Part shown: positions 8,068-17,064 of the stretch, piece after piece
Layout of the letters: the number at the start of each line of letters is the position of its first letter
Position numbering within the stretch: the first letter of the stretch is position 1
Origin: Pseudomonas sp. 6D_7.1_Bac1
GTDB taxonomy: Bacteria > Pseudomonadota > Gammaproteobacteria > Pseudomonadales > Pseudomonadaceae
Direction: 5' to 3'
Length of the DNA: 64,000 nt
Assembly: GCF_025465945.1 (NCBI RefSeq)
Contig: NZ_JANLNW010000020.1
Location: forward strand, 1-64,000
Translations under genes and position numbers: made by a program
The notes under the pieces: generated by a model
Told to the model about the DNA's origin: nothing
The model's input: the letters and a program-made list of their open reading frames with translations, nothing else
Databases searched by the model: none

Positions 8068-8226
8068 TAGGGATTTTTTACGGTGTTAGCACATTGTCGA
8101 CCGCACGTAAAATATCCAGAGCAGGATACGGCATGGTAAACCTCTAGAGTTTGAACGTTGCCGATTATTCCCATGGATAATCGGCAGGAGTTGACCCAAA
8201 GCAACCAGTCAGGTGCGTCTAATCAA

Positions 8227-9105
8227 TCAGGGCGATTCACTCAGCGGTACACCTGCCTGTCGTGCAATTTTATGGATAGCGAGTTGTAGTTCGAGCCTGC
8301 ATTGATATAGATCTTTATTGCTTTCACGCCCATAGGCCTTAACACATGCGAAAGCAGTGTCTACAAAAAATATACTTGCGATTCTGGTCATCATAGTTGA
8401 GTAAGCCCAAGCTTCCTTTCCTGCTTTTATTTTGTGCTCGGGTGAGGCTTGCATAAACATAAGCCACATAAGCGTGTCCTCACCAGTTATATGGCTTGCT
8501 CCGCTGAGGCGATGATAGCTTTCATAGTAATCAGTCTCGCGCCCAAGTATTTCAAATCTTTTATAAAGCGACTTAGGCCAGTCAGTCTCCGGGTTGGATA
8601 TATCTATAGAACATTGAGTTTCGATTTCTTTAACGAATTCGTCTAATATGGTAATGACTTTTCTTCTTTCCTCTATCATGGTCGATATTTCTTCTGCGTC
8701 GGGTCCTTGTAGTATTTTCTGCTTCCATTCATTGAGTTTTCTATTGTGCTCATTCAGCCATGATTGAAAAAATTTGATCAATGTCGCTGAATCGCCTCTT
8801 TCGGCGAGGTACATAATGTTTATTGAGCCTTCTACAACAACCCTAGCTAATGCCTCCGCACTTGCTGGCGAACCTGTCGAAATAGCAACTAGCATTCCTT
8901 GGACGTGCTCGTATACACGACCAATCAGGTTTAAAAGCGAGTGAATCCGAAAGCCTTCATTGTTGTCTTTTGGCTCGTATTCTCCCAAGTAGTCATTAAG
9001 AATTTTATCTGCTTTGGCACACGACTCAATGGCTACTGCCGACTCAATAAGGTTTGCTTTTTTATCTATCTTAAAGGATTTTCTGAAGTTTGGTATGTAA
9101 GGCAT
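8227..9105 (-). CDS. DUF5677 domain-containing protein
   Basis: This 292-residue, helix-rich protein matches the DUF5677 pattern. A central block (ASAEALARVVVEGSINIMYL, about 83-102) leads into long helices with many Glu and Lys, and a C-terminal part with an ASHITGEDTLMWLMF motif follows. The family occurs widely in accessory DNA and has no settled function; a helical HEPN-like architecture has been suggested for similar proteins but is not shown here. The gene is AT-rich compared with the chromosome around it and sits alone between the two att-like direct repeats, as the only intact cargo of that interval. No signal peptide or membrane segment is seen. Confidence 0.7.
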   Translation of the reverse strand: MPYIPNFRKSFKIDKKANLIESAVAIESCAKADKILNDYLGEYEPKDNNEGFRIHSLLNLIGRVYEHVQGMLVAISTGSPASAEALARVVVEGSINIMYLAERGDSATLIKFFQSWLNEHNRKLNEWKQKILQGPDAEEISTMIEERRKVITILDEFVKEIETQCSIDISNPETDWPKSLYKRFEILGRETDYYESYHRLSGASHITGEDTLMWLMFMQASPEHKIKAGKEAWAYSTMMTRIASIFFVDTAFACVKAYGRESNKDLYQCRLELQLAIHKIARQAGVPLSESP

Positions 9106-9305
9106 TGTTGTGTGTAAATCCTGTAGGTTTAATTAATGCAGTTCTAAATGGAAGCGCTATCTAATTTTTGAGTGTAGCATTTTGTCGTCTGTCAGAAAAT
9201 TTTGCACTAACTTTGAATCGTCTGCATCTTAATTCTTAGCTAACTCAGCGTCGTTAAGATTGGTTGCACAACTTATTAGTATTGGGGGGCTGAGGCTCAA
9301 GAAGA

Positions 9306-9470
9306 AAAAATGGGGACAGACCACGTGTTTCCTAAACAGGCATTGGCCCTAGAAGGGGCAGATTTATTTTCGATCTCTCATTCGTCGAATCATCAACGAG
9401 CGAGGTCGGCGAACGCCGTAGGGGATCAAGAAAGGCCCCCCGGGGAGGCCCGCGGCAAGCGCAATCACAC
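9306..9470. mobile_element. Probable remnant of a Y1-transposase (IS200/RAYT-like) element
   Basis: The stretch carries AAAAAATGGGGACAG and a GGGGCAGATTTATTTTC motif; such motifs frame Y1 transposase genes in many gammaproteobacteria. A minus-strand coding trace without an intact frame is also present. No full transposase is left. The call depends on recognition of the flanking motifs, so it is tentative. Bases 9106-9305 and 9658-9989 are AT-rich and hold no gene I can support. Confidence 0.35.
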
Positions 9471-9657
9471 CAAACCCCAGAAACAACAAAGGCCCGTATT
9501 TCTGCGAGTCTTTGTTTTGTATGGTGCGGCACCAGACGAACGGTATGTTTCGGGGAGGTTAGGTTTTCCGGGCGTCTGGATCTCGGTGAAAAACTTCGCG
9601 TACGCCAACTAGTAACTATTAATAAGTCAGCTGGTTACGGAATTGAGTGGAGTCGAA
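9470..9657. repeat. Direct repeat copy 2, with degenerate tRNA-Thr core (att-like)
   Basis: This is the second copy of the ~190-bp repeat at 7876-8067. The tRNA-like core at 9522-9535 has lost one base (TGGTGCGGCACCAG). It lies at the left border of the AT-rich module that ends at the integrases and tRNA-Thr, so it may be an old attachment site. Confidence 0.65.
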
Positions 9658-9989
9658 TTCGGCTGTATTTTGTGTCACAAGATTTTATAATCTTCATAGA
9701 TTATTAAATAGAAAAATTAATATCAGCTAGATCAAAAATTGTCTCCGAGAATCGCCAGGGAGGAAAGCGATCAAGCTCGCACGCTGTGCCGTTTTTTGAG
9801 AAAATATCGCTAAGCGTAACTCGTATAGCGCGATATAGAAGTTTTCTGGGGTTTTAGCTATATTTAGTTTAGCTCTGGACTTATATGTTCATATGCGTAA
9901 AGTCTATTTATTTGTTTTTAAAATTATCTAGGCTCTGCTATAGTAGACTGATTAAAGTGCTGTGTGCGCCAAAGTAAATTGAGGTGATT

Positions 9990-10547
9990 GTGCTGGGAGA
10001 TATTCAAATTAGAACCGCCCTTTTGGCTAGGCTTGGTCGAATGTCGCACCGACCCAGCGCGCTAATTGAAGAGCTGAGAGTGCATAATGGAAGTGCGATA
10101 GCTGATGTGGTGGCTATTTACAAGGAGGCTCATTGTTATGAGATAAAAGGTGATGCCGATAAAATTGAGCGAGCAATAAGCCAAGCTGCCTATTATGATT
10201 TGGCGTTCAGGAAGATAACTTTAGTTACTACGGAGCGTCATGCGAATAAAGCTATAAGGATTATTCCAGCGCATTGGGGAGTGATGATTGCCAGGGAGGT
10301 AAGTGGTGTTGTGGTTCTGCGGGGGGCAAGATCTTCAAAAAATAGTCCTTTTTTTGATAAGAAGACTGCTCTCATGACTCTCTGGAGGACAGAACTTTCA
10401 GATGTCGCCGAAGGGCTGAATATACAGGTTGCTGCAAAGGCAAATAGGGATAATATTTCTAACTCCATTGCAGGAATTATGGGGAGAGAAGAGCTTAGCC
10501 TTGCAATTAGCGCTAAGCTCGCGCAGAGGAAGCTAGGGTTTTTGTAA
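9990..10547 (+). CDS. sce7726 family protein (PD-(D/E)xK nuclease-like)
   Basis: The product (about 185 residues) matches the sce7726 family. An ALIEELRVHNG entry helix is followed by Asp39, then CYEIKGDADKIER with Glu51 and Lys53, giving the D...ExK order of restriction-like nucleases. The KITLVTTERHANKA and PAHWGVMIA strands follow, and a basic C-terminal helix ends the protein. Nuclease activity is inferred from these residues. The GTG at 9990 is preferred because GAGG lies five bases upstream; a GTG six bases earlier is also open. Its last 15 bases overlap the end of the beta-family gene on the other strand. The DNA is AT-rich, unlike the chromosome, and neighbours suggest a defence or mobile-element role. 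Confidence 0.75.
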   Translation: MLGDIQIRTALLARLGRMSHRPSALIEELRVHNGSAIADVVAIYKEAHCYEIKGDADKIERAISQAAYYDLAFRKITLVTTERHANKAIRIIPAHWGVMIAREVSGVVVLRGARSSKNSPFFDKKTALMTLWRTELSDVAEGLNIQVAAKANRDNISNSIAGIMGREELSLAISAKLAQRKLGFL

Positions 10548-11597
10548 CATAAATGTGATGTGAGCATTTATAGTCGGATTCAGGATGCTGCTAGGCGTGA
10601 CTAGGGTTCCATGTGAGTTGGCTTTATCGTTCAGATAATTGTCTCCCCAAGAGTATGGCGGTGTCCGATAGAAAGTTTTTGCCACCAGAATCTTCGCCAT
10701 ATCGTTATACTGCTGGTTCCCTCGCGGATGGTTTTTTAAGCCGTTACCTCTAATAACATATTGAAAGTCTTCAAAGGCATACAGGATTTTGGGCGCAGTA
10801 ACGTTGCGCATGCTTTCTGGTGGAATGTCGATTTCCGAGAAATTAGGGCTTACGATAGTATAATCACCAAGTTCAATGTCACTTAGTTCGTGGTGGGCAA
10901 TAACTTTTTTGTGTATGGCTAACTCACTTCTGGGTAAAGAGATCTCATGCCCGACTTCAAGTATTTCCTTGATTGATGCTGGTATTGAAGAACCGGTTAT
11001 TATTATTTTTGAAAATGAATAATCGCGCTTTATAGCGACGATAAAGTTGATTAGCTCTCCCGCTCTTTTGGTCGTATCACATGTGCGGCAAATCCTATTG
11101 TCTAAAATAAGGATCATTGACGTGAAATGGGGAGGGCATTTTCTAACTAGTGTTTGTATTTCTAATTTGGTTGTAGCGTAGTGCTGAAAGTCTTCGGGCT
11201 GAACTCTTAGTGCTATAATATCTGATTTAATTTTGCCTGTGATTTTGGCGTTGAACACAGCATCATTTCGTTGTGGTGTTCTTTCGATGGCGATAACTGG
11301 GATGAACGTTGTGTCGGTAAATTTATCGATAATATAAATGTAGTTGTCTTGTCCCGAAATCGTTATTGCATCAGGGACATCGAAATTATCAAGGTAGAAG
11401 TTTCTATATTCTTTTAAGTGTGTTTTTATTTTTTTGTGCGTTCCGTCAATAGATTTTTTTAGGGACTGTTCATTCAGACCTTTTTTCATCGGGAAATCAA
11501 AGAAAGGAGCGATAAAAGGCTTCAGCGTAGGATGCAAAACCTTTAGGGCTCCGATCTCATTAGTTTTGGTTTTTAAGAATGGAGTATAGTTATTCAT
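10533..11597 (-). CDS. Beta family protein (phage T4 beta-protein type)
   Basis: This 354-residue protein starts MNNYTPFLKTKTNEIGAL, the typical opening of the beta family named after a T4 protein. The family pattern continues with an N-terminal TIM-barrel-like first half (PFIAPFFDFP; strands such as SMILILDNR) and a C-terminal part with a WGDNYLND motif near residue 320. Its biochemical role is unknown. It is the last of four minus-strand genes, and its start overlaps the end of the ImmA/IrrE gene by eight bases. Beta/sce7725-like and sce7726 genes are often neighbours in other genomes; here the sce7726 gene faces it tail to tail. A joint function is inference. Confidence 0.75.
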   Translation of the reverse strand: MNNYTPFLKTKTNEIGALKVLHPTLKPFIAPFFDFPMKKGLNEQSLKKSIDGTHKKIKTHLKEYRNFYLDNFDVPDAITISGQDNYIYIIDKFTDTTFIPVIAIERTPQRNDAVFNAKITGKIKSDIIALRVQPEDFQHYATTKLEIQTLVRKCPPHFTSMILILDNRICRTCDTTKRAGELINFIVAIKRDYSFSKIIITGSSIPASIKEILEVGHEISLPRSELAIHKKVIAHHELSDIELGDYTIVSPNFSEIDIPPESMRNVTAPKILYAFEDFQYVIRGNGLKNHPRGNQQYNDMAKILVAKTFYRTPPYSWGDNYLNDKANSHGTLVTPSSILNPTINAHITFMLQKP

Positions 11598-12450
11598 TTT
11601 TAAATATCAAATCCCTAGTGTTATATTCGGACACGATGTCGGAAAAGATTTCATATCGATTTAACTCGTGCCTAAGCATGCCTGCAATTATTGCTGGATG
11701 CAGTCCTTTTTCGTTTGCGTATTTTATTACGATCTCTCTGCGTAAATCATATTTTGGTTCACAGTTTCGCCATTCGTTTCTACTGACAAAAATTGTTTTG
11801 GTAAGTCGATCGGCTTCTAATTCAATTTCTTCGGTTGATGCTTCTTCAAAGTCATCTAGTATGGGTGTCTCTAGTTGATCTATGTGCAGGTGTATATGAG
11901 ATAGCTCGTGCGTTAGTGTGAACCAGAAATTATCTAGCCTACTGTGTCTTAACGTCATGCCAATGACAGGATGGCCAGACTTTAATTTGAATACAGCTCC
12001 GTCAAGCTTCATTCCTTTAAGCTGCTCGTCAAATATAAGTATTATGCCGAGGCTTAATAGCGCGCTGGAGACTAAGCGGACATTTTCAGGGGCGGGACTC
12101 ATTCGAGTGATTTGATAAATTTGGTCAGTGGAAATCGGCTGGTATTCAGGTACGGCTTGCAAGTTTAAAAGTAGCTGGGCTGTATGTTTTATGCGGGAAA
12201 GCCAATAGGAAGTGGTGGCGGTATTTGCATTGTTCGATTGTCTAAAGAAAGTTTCGCCTTTGTTGTCTGTGAGTAAATCGCGAAATAATGAGATGTTTTC
12301 ACTACAAGGAGCATTTCTTTTAGTAGTTGATGATTTTACTAAGCGGATAACTTCGTCGTGGGCGTTTAGCGCGTTGATTAAAGCCTTTGGGTTTATTGTG
12401 CTTTCAGATGTTACTACAAAATCATCCTGTTCTTCATTTTTGTTGGTCAT
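11590..12450 (-). CDS. ImmA/IrrE family metallo-endopeptidase
   Basis: The 286-residue protein has the ImmA/IrrE zinc-peptidase core. HELSH at residues 181-185 gives the two zinc histidines and catalytic Glu, and a downstream EIELEADRL helix (about 209-216) supplies the third ligand region. Known members cleave regulators such as phage repressors (ImmA) or DdrO (IrrE). The usual N-terminal XRE helix-turn-helix of fused forms is not evident; residues 1-110 are helical and of unknown role. The start overlaps the GNAT gene's end by four bases (ATGA), and its own end overlaps the beta-family start. As a protease in a tight operon it may release or activate a partner; that is inference. Confidence 0.85.
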   Translation of the reverse strand: MTNKNEEQDDFVVTSESTINPKALINALNAHDEVIRLVKSSTTKRNAPCSENISLFRDLLTDNKGETFFRQSNNANTATTSYWLSRIKHTAQLLLNLQAVPEYQPISTDQIYQITRMSPAPENVRLVSSALLSLGIILIFDEQLKGMKLDGAVFKLKSGHPVIGMTLRHSRLDNFWFTLTHELSHIHLHIDQLETPILDDFEEASTEEIELEADRLTKTIFVSRNEWRNCEPKYDLRREIVIKYANEKGLHPAIIAGMLRHELNRYEIFSDIVSEYNTRDLIFKNE

Positions 12451-13124
12451 ACTGCCCCCGCATATTGAGCGGCCTTGGCCTCTGCCATTTCAAAATAGTT
12501 TAGTTGATCTTTGTCTAGACTGGGGAAATGTTGCATTCCAATCCGTTCGTAATAGGTTTTTGCTTTTGGTAGTGAATGTAAGCTAAAACCGGGCCTGAGC
12601 CTCAATGCGTTACACGAGTAGGCTATCGCGGACTTTATTAAAATGCTGCCAATTCCGCTAAATTGTTTGTTGCTCATTGGGTTTTGCCGATTCCAGGGAG
12701 CTACGGCAAGATACTCGATGTAAAAAATATTTCCTTTGTCAAAAATACTTTGTTTGGGGTGGTAGATTAGACATGCCCCTTGAGGTTTCGAGTCAGCGGA
12801 TAAGAAAAACCAATGATATTCGTCTGTCCGACATGCGATTGATTTTTTAAACCATTCCCAGTGGCTATCCTCAAGGCTTAGGTTGCTTATTTCAGTTTCT
12901 AATAGGTTCTCATCCTGACAATTGTCTCTAACGTGTCTGAGAAGTTTTATGTTGAACTCCCCCCATAATTTATCGCAAAGATTGCCGTGGGCGATGTCCC
13001 ATCCATGATGGATTTTGAACTCTACTGAGCAGTTATTTAGATCAAGTAGATTACCCTTCTGTATGATCTCGTCTTCATTAGGCGGCATTGCGTCTAATAA
13101 ACTTCTAATTTCATCTAGAGTCAT
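12447..13124 (-). CDS. GNAT family N-acetyltransferase
   Basis: With the ATG at 13122-13124 the product has 225 residues. The last 120 form a GNAT fold: a strand pair around YHWFFLSADSKPQGACLIY, the IEYLAVAPWNRQNP strand, then FSGIGSILIKSAIAYS as the acetyl-CoA pyrophosphate-loop helix, and a Tyr-containing YYERIGM near the C-terminus. The first 100 residues are helical and unrecognised. The start lies inside the end of the small upstream ORF (14 bases overlap), and the stop overlaps the ImmA/IrrE start by four bases. Upstream in-frame starts exist but would read through AT-rich DNA that better fits the small ORF. In toxin-antitoxin systems GNAT proteins can be toxins; here the substrate is unknown. 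Confidence 0.75.
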   Translation of the reverse strand: MTLDEIRSLLDAMPPNEDEIIQKGNLLDLNNCSVEFKIHHGWDIAHGNLCDKLWGEFNIKLLRHVRDNCQDENLLETEISNLSLEDSHWEWFKKSIACRTDEYHWFFLSADSKPQGACLIYHPKQSIFDKGNIFYIEYLAVAPWNRQNPMSNKQFSGIGSILIKSAIAYSCNALRLRPGFSLHSLPKAKTYYERIGMQHFPSLDKDQLNYFEMAEAKAAQYAGAV

Positions 13125-13329
13125 TATAAATATCCGGCTGAGGAGCGTAGACTTTTGATTCTGCAGGGGGGTTGTAATTTTGAGGTGAATACAATTTTTC
13201 TGCTCTTCGTAAGAGGAGCATAGGTTTAGATGCAGAACGATTATGGCGGGATGTGAGTCGAATGTACTCTTTTTCGATAGCAACTAACGTATCGAAGTTT
13301 AATATTTGTTGTTGTATCGAGTTGATCAT
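13111..13329 (-). CDS. Small hypothetical protein, first gene of the AT-rich operon
   Basis: The 72-residue frame begins with an ATG eight bases after AAAGG and ends 14 bases inside the GNAT gene. The N-terminal half is helical and basic (RLTSRHNRSASKPMLLLRRAEK). The C-terminal half is Pro/Tyr/Asn-rich and probably disordered. No known family is recognised; an antitoxin or DNA-binding role is possible from its size and place at the head of the operon but not shown. The good ribosome site and the overlap with the next gene are the evidence that it is translated. Confidence 0.5.
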   Translation of the reverse strand: MINSIQQQILNFDTLVAIEKEYIRLTSRHNRSASKPMLLLRRAEKLYSPQNYNPPAESKVYAPQPDIYNDSR

Positions 13330-13582
13330 TTTTTAGCCTTTCCGTGGCAAACAATCGTTCAGGTGTTCCTGCTGTTCCTGCTGGGCGTTAGCTAGCATTC
13401 TAGGTCGAGCGTACTCCACATTTTAATTGCGTGCCATGTTTTGGCCATCATTTGATTCCGTTTTGCTGGCTAGGGAGGCATGCTTGCGTTTCTCAGAAGT
13501 GGGGGCGGATTGATTTTCTTTCGGTGTCCCGTCCTGAGTAAGATTTACACCCTCTGATCTATTGACAGGAGGACCCCTTCGC

Positions 13583-13858
13583 CTAGAGGTTGAACTGCCA
13601 GGATTTCCCTAAGCGAAAAGCGAGCAAATGCATGGTCAGCAGATAGTAATAGCGCGTCGATTCAGCGTGCGGGCTCAAGTGGTGGTTCAGAAACCATGCG
13701 AGATGCTTTTGCTGCCATGCCCATGGATTATCTTTGTGCCAGCGATCAGAGATCGCTGATTGAATGGCCTTCGCTTGACGAAGGTGACGCTGGCGCGTGG
13801 AGTGCGCCCCGGTCAGCACTCCTCTCAGAAACAGCTCCATATCGAATGCCGTGCTCAT
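13583..13858 (-). CDS. Hypothetical protein coupled to the second integrase
   Basis: This 91-residue product is rich in His, Trp, Leu and Arg, with helices such as the stretch around WAWQQKHLAWFLNHHL. Its ATG overlaps the integrase stop by four bases (ATGA), so the two are translated together. Small genes in this position behind tyrosine recombinases of Pseudomonas islands are common and may be accessory recombination factors. I do not recognise a named family. It has no membrane segment or signal peptide. Confidence 0.55.
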   Translation of the reverse strand: MSTAFDMELFLRGVLTGAHSTRQRHLRQAKAIQSAISDRWHKDNPWAWQQKHLAWFLNHHLSPHAESTRYYYLLTMHLLAFRLGKSWQFNL

Positions 13859-14835
13859 GTTCGACCACCAATATAAGCAGATACCACGTCGATACGACCG
13901 TGCCCCAGCTCATAGCTTATTTGTGCTCGAGCCTTCTGATCGAGGTTTCGGTCGAGTTGATAGCAATGGCCATCGTTGATGGGGGCGGGATGGTGGGTGA
14001 TTTGCTCATAGCGTTCGCACGCATAGGCTGCCCGCAATTCGTGGAAGCCTTTGAGGTTTTGCTTATGGAGGATGTCCCGTGCGGGGCGGACGATTCTCTG
14101 CAAGAAATCGAGGTAGCTTTCGTTCGGCGCAAGCAGGTTGCAGCTACCGTCGGGCGAGACTTGATGGGCGAATGCTAGGACTTCGCGGATGTGATCGTTC
14201 ATCATGATCCAGCGAGGTGCCGACGCGCCTGAGCGGCCACCTTTGGTGCCATCCTGAATATTGATCTTGCCGAAGTGTTCGGCTTCGCGCTTGAGACGCG
14301 GCAGGTCGGCCAGAATGGCCTCGCGCAAGCGCATGCCGGTGGTTCGCGCCAACTGCACGATGGCCGCGGCGCGCGGCTGCTGGTGTTCGCAAAGCACGTC
14401 GATGATCCGCTTCAGCTGTTTGCGGTCTTGGCCTTGCGGCACCGAGCGACGAACACTGGTGCGCTGCATTCCTAGCGCCTTGTTCGGACTCGGCACTTTC
14501 ACATACTGATCACCGCGAAGCGCGGCCATGGTCCGATTCACACTGGATAACCGGTTTTGCGCGGTGGCGATGGCGAGCTCGCCTTGTTCAACTTGTTGGC
14601 GCAGATGTCCGGCATAGTCCAGTAAGGTCTGCCGATAAATCTGCCGCGCATCGTTAAGCCTGGGGCCATCCTCTGACCGACACCAGCGTACAAACGCCTG
14701 CCAACGATCACTGTGTGCCTTGACCGTGCCGTAATGCCCTCCGCCGAACATGTCTTTTAACGCCTGCGGCCCGGCATAACTCAATTGCCGGCCATAGCCA
14801 AAATTACGCCCATCACGTCTGCCCACCAATGCCAT
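13855..14835 (-). CDS. Tyrosine recombinase / integrase domain-containing protein
   Basis: The 326-residue enzyme is a tyrosine recombinase of the Integrase_1 type found in mobile islands. Residues 1-130 form the N-terminal DNA-binding part. The catalytic half shows Arg I in TTGMRLREAI (about 167), the His-x-x-Arg box in GFHELRAAY (about 264), and the nucleophile in ELGHGRIDVVSAYIGG close to the C-terminus. The ATG at 14833-14835 is chosen because GAGGAG stands seven bases before it; a TTG six bases upstream is less likely. A coupled 91-codon gene follows. It probably moved the DNA to its left, but its attachment sites are not identified. Confidence 0.85.
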   Translation of the reverse strand: MALVGRRDGRNFGYGRQLSYAGPQALKDMFGGGHYGTVKAHSDRWQAFVRWCRSEDGPRLNDARQIYRQTLLDYAGHLRQQVEQGELAIATAQNRLSSVNRTMAALRGDQYVKVPSPNKALGMQRTSVRRSVPQGQDRKQLKRIIDVLCEHQQPRAAAIVQLARTTGMRLREAILADLPRLKREAEHFGKINIQDGTKGGRSGASAPRWIMMNDHIREVLAFAHQVSPDGSCNLLAPNESYLDFLQRIVRPARDILHKQNLKGFHELRAAYACERYEQITHHPAPINDGHCYQLDRNLDQKARAQISYELGHGRIDVVSAYIGGRT

Positions 14836-15259
14836 GATCAAACTCCTCTCGAGCCAACTCTTGAAACCATCCCCACGTCATCCCGCCAAGAATGTTGAGT
14901 GTTATCAGGGATCAAGGCCCCTGCGACCTGTGAGGGTTGTCCACTAACGCGGGACTGACGGCTCCTTACGACCAGGAGCTTGGGCATCTCATGATCTGGC
15001 CTCCTGGACACCGTTGCCGGTGGGCGGGTGGAGGTTGCGCTGGCTGACGAAACCAACGCCGCGAGATCCTGAGTCGGGTGAAGGCAGCTATGCGATGACC
15101 GGGGCATACCTGACTGTCAGTCAGGTGCAGTCCATTCCGTGGGCTGCGGCACCATCATCTGCATCGCTGTTGCTGGTGACTTCGGTGTTTGTCACGCCGA
15201 TTGTCACGAGGGGAAATGCCGCAAAGCCTTGTACGAGGTGGGCTGCAGCAGCGGTAGGA

Positions 15260-15294
15260 GCGCCCGTCTCTTTCCGGAAGAAAGAGACGGGCGC
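15260..15294. repeat. Perfect inverted repeat, 14-bp arms
   Basis: Arms at 15260-15273 and 15281-15294 (GCGCCCGTCTCTTT and its complement) surround a 7-base loop. No T-run follows, so it is not a simple terminator. It may be a recombinase or regulatory site. Confidence 0.75.
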
Positions 15295-15532
15295 AGGTTG
15301 GCGCAAGGAAATGGCCAAGCGGATAGGTTGCTGCAGGGCAGCTATGAAAGGGGATGAGTTGCCGCAGTGGGCACACTGGTAAAAGTAGGCATCCATCACA
15401 TCGCTGTGACCGTGCGAGCCGCCGGACGCTAATCGCACTTTGGGAGAACCACCAGGTGTGGCGTAGCCTCAAAGGTTCTGGCTACCTGGGGTTGCTGTCG
15501 ACGACAGCGCTTTGCCCGATCTTTTCTACGCC

Positions 15533-15622
15533 TGTGGATAATTCGGGTCAAGGCTCGAATTTTCGGGAGTTCTGCGGCTGTGGATGAAATTATCCACCGG
15601 TGGAAATCCGTGGTTTTCCACA
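15533..15622. other. Cluster of DnaA-box-like 9-mers
   Basis: Four 9-mers near the DnaA consensus TTATCCACA lie within 90 bp: TGTGGATAA (15533-15541, exact on the minus strand), TGTGGATGA (15579-15587), TTATCCACC (15590-15598) and TTTTCCACA (15614-15622). A CCACCGGTGG palindrome overlaps the third. Such clustering is unusual outside origins. It could be a replication or copy-control site of a mobile element, or chance. Confidence 0.4.
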
Positions 15623-15735
15623 GACAGTTGCGTGGGCTTTAGATTTTTTAAGTGAGGTCCATCCAAGCAGGGCGGCTTTGCAGCCCCGCTTGGATGGACC
15701 CGCGTGGAAGGGCGGACTGCGGTGATCTCATTGGC

Positions 15736-17064
15736 TTACCCACGTTTGGATGCGCCACGGCTATTTTGTAGGGCGGTGATGTTGTCGCCGACGGGGTGAG
15801 CGAATTCGTGAGGCGTCACATGCCCATGGCGGTTGGCGTCGATATAGTTGCTCCACCACGCCATGATCAGCCGACGCTGTTCGAGGAATTCGGCCTTGTG
15901 GATATACGCGGCGCGCACACGGTTGCGTTCCTTGTGGCTCATTTGTCTTTCGATGGCTGCGTCGGTCCATAACCCGGACTCTAGTAGGGCGCTACAGGCC
16001 ATGGTCCTGAAGCCGTGGCCGCACACGTCCTTGCTGGTGTCATAGCCGACGTTGCGGAGCATGGTGTTCACCGTGTTCTCGGACATGGGCTTCCAGTACT
16101 TGTGGTCGCCCGGTAGCACCAACTCTGAGAAGCGACTGAGGCTGCGCAGGCGCTCCAGTATTTCGATGACCTGCGGCGATAGCGGAACCATTTGAATGTC
16201 GCCATTCATCTTGGTCCCACGTGTGGAGTTGCGTACCCCTTCAATGGGTGCGCGTGTATCGGGGATTTCCCACATGGCGCGTTGGAGGTCAAACTCACTC
16301 CATCGCGCGAAGCGCAGTTCGCTGGAGCGGACGAATACATGCAGTGTGAGCAGGACGGCGAGGCGCGTCAGCTCGCGGCCGTTGTAGTTGTCGATACGGT
16401 GTAGCAGTTCGGGTAGGCGGTTGAGGGAGAGGGCCGGGCGATGGACTGTGCGCGGCGCGTGAATCGAGCCTGCCAGATCCAGTGCAGGATTCATGGTGAT
16501 CTGCCGAGCCCTTTTGGCCCCGCGCATGATGGTGGATAAGTAGTTCTGTACCCTTAACGCCACATCCATGGTGCCGCGTTCCTTGATGCGCTGGGTGATC
16601 TCTAGCAGGTCGTGGGTATCGAGTTCGGCGATGGGCCGTTGGCCGATCAGCGGGAAGACGTGGGTGCGCAGTCGGCTCATTACGGTTTTTGCGTGGCCTT
16701 CGGTCCAGCGACGGGACATGTCGGCGTGCCACTCCAGAGCAACGGTTTCGAAAAGCAGTGCCGCCCGCTGGGCTACGATCTTGGCCTTCTTCTTTTCTTC
16801 CATTGGGTCGAGGTTGTCGAGCAACAACGCCTTGGCTTCGTCTCGCTTACGTCGTGCGACGGAAAGGGTAACGATGGGGTAATTGCCGATGATGAGCGTA
16901 CCTTCCTTGCCGCTGGGCTTGGTGTACTTCAAGCGCCAGGTCTTCACGCCATTGGGTTTGACGAAAAGGTACATGCCGCCGCCGTCGAACAGTTTGTAGG
17001 CGCGTTCGCGGGTTTTGGCCGTGCGGCATTGCAGGTCGCTGAGGGGGATCGCTAGACGTGGCAT
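15736..17064 (-). CDS. P4-type tyrosine integrase (DUF4102 N-terminus)
   Basis: The 442-residue enzyme has the layout of P4-type integrases. It opens with an Arm-DNA-binding DUF4102 domain (about 1-85, with the AYKLFDGGGMYLFV signature), then a SAM-like core-binding domain (about 100-195). The catalytic domain has Arg in RSSELRFARWSEF, the His-x-x-Arg box in HGFRTMA, and the Tyr in NRVRAAYIHKAEF. It sits 165 bases from the 3' end of tRNA-Thr, the usual place for an integrase that targets a tRNA gene. The ATG at 17062-17064 is used because the domain begins there; AGGAG lies 11 bases upstream. An incomplete near-copy is at 2864-3077. Confidence 0.92.
   Translation of the reverse strand: MPRLAIPLSDLQCRTAKTRERAYKLFDGGGMYLFVKPNGVKTWRLKYTKPSGKEGTLIIGNYPIVTLSVARRKRDEAKALLLDNLDPMEEKKKAKIVAQRAALLFETVALEWHADMSRRWTEGHAKTVMSRLRTHVFPLIGQRPIAELDTHDLLEITQRIKERGTMDVALRVQNYLSTIMRGAKRARQITMNPALDLAGSIHAPRTVHRPALSLNRLPELLHRIDNYNGRELTRLAVLLTLHVFVRSSELRFARWSEFDLQRAMWEIPDTRAPIEGVRNSTRGTKMNGDIQMVPLSPQVIEILERLRSLSRFSELVLPGDHKYWKPMSENTVNTMLRNVGYDTSKDVCGHGFRTMACSALLESGLWTDAAIERQMSHKERNRVRAAYIHKAEFLEQRRLIMAWWSNYIDANRHGHVTPHEFAHPVGDNITALQNSRGASKRG

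Larger units (their letters stand above)
14836..15735. other. 900-bp gap between two integrase genes
   Basis: I see no convincing gene here. Several overlapping frames open between 15014 and 15470 but none has a ribosome site or protein-like make-up. The stretch holds a perfect inverted repeat (15260-15294) and a group of DnaA-box-like sequences (15533-15622), both listed separately. Confidence 0.5.

Noticed and set aside
15014..15470. Several overlapping frames between the integrases
   Set aside because: Three or more frames open at the same place with no ribosome site; the open space comes from GC-rich, stop-poor DNA around an inverted repeat.
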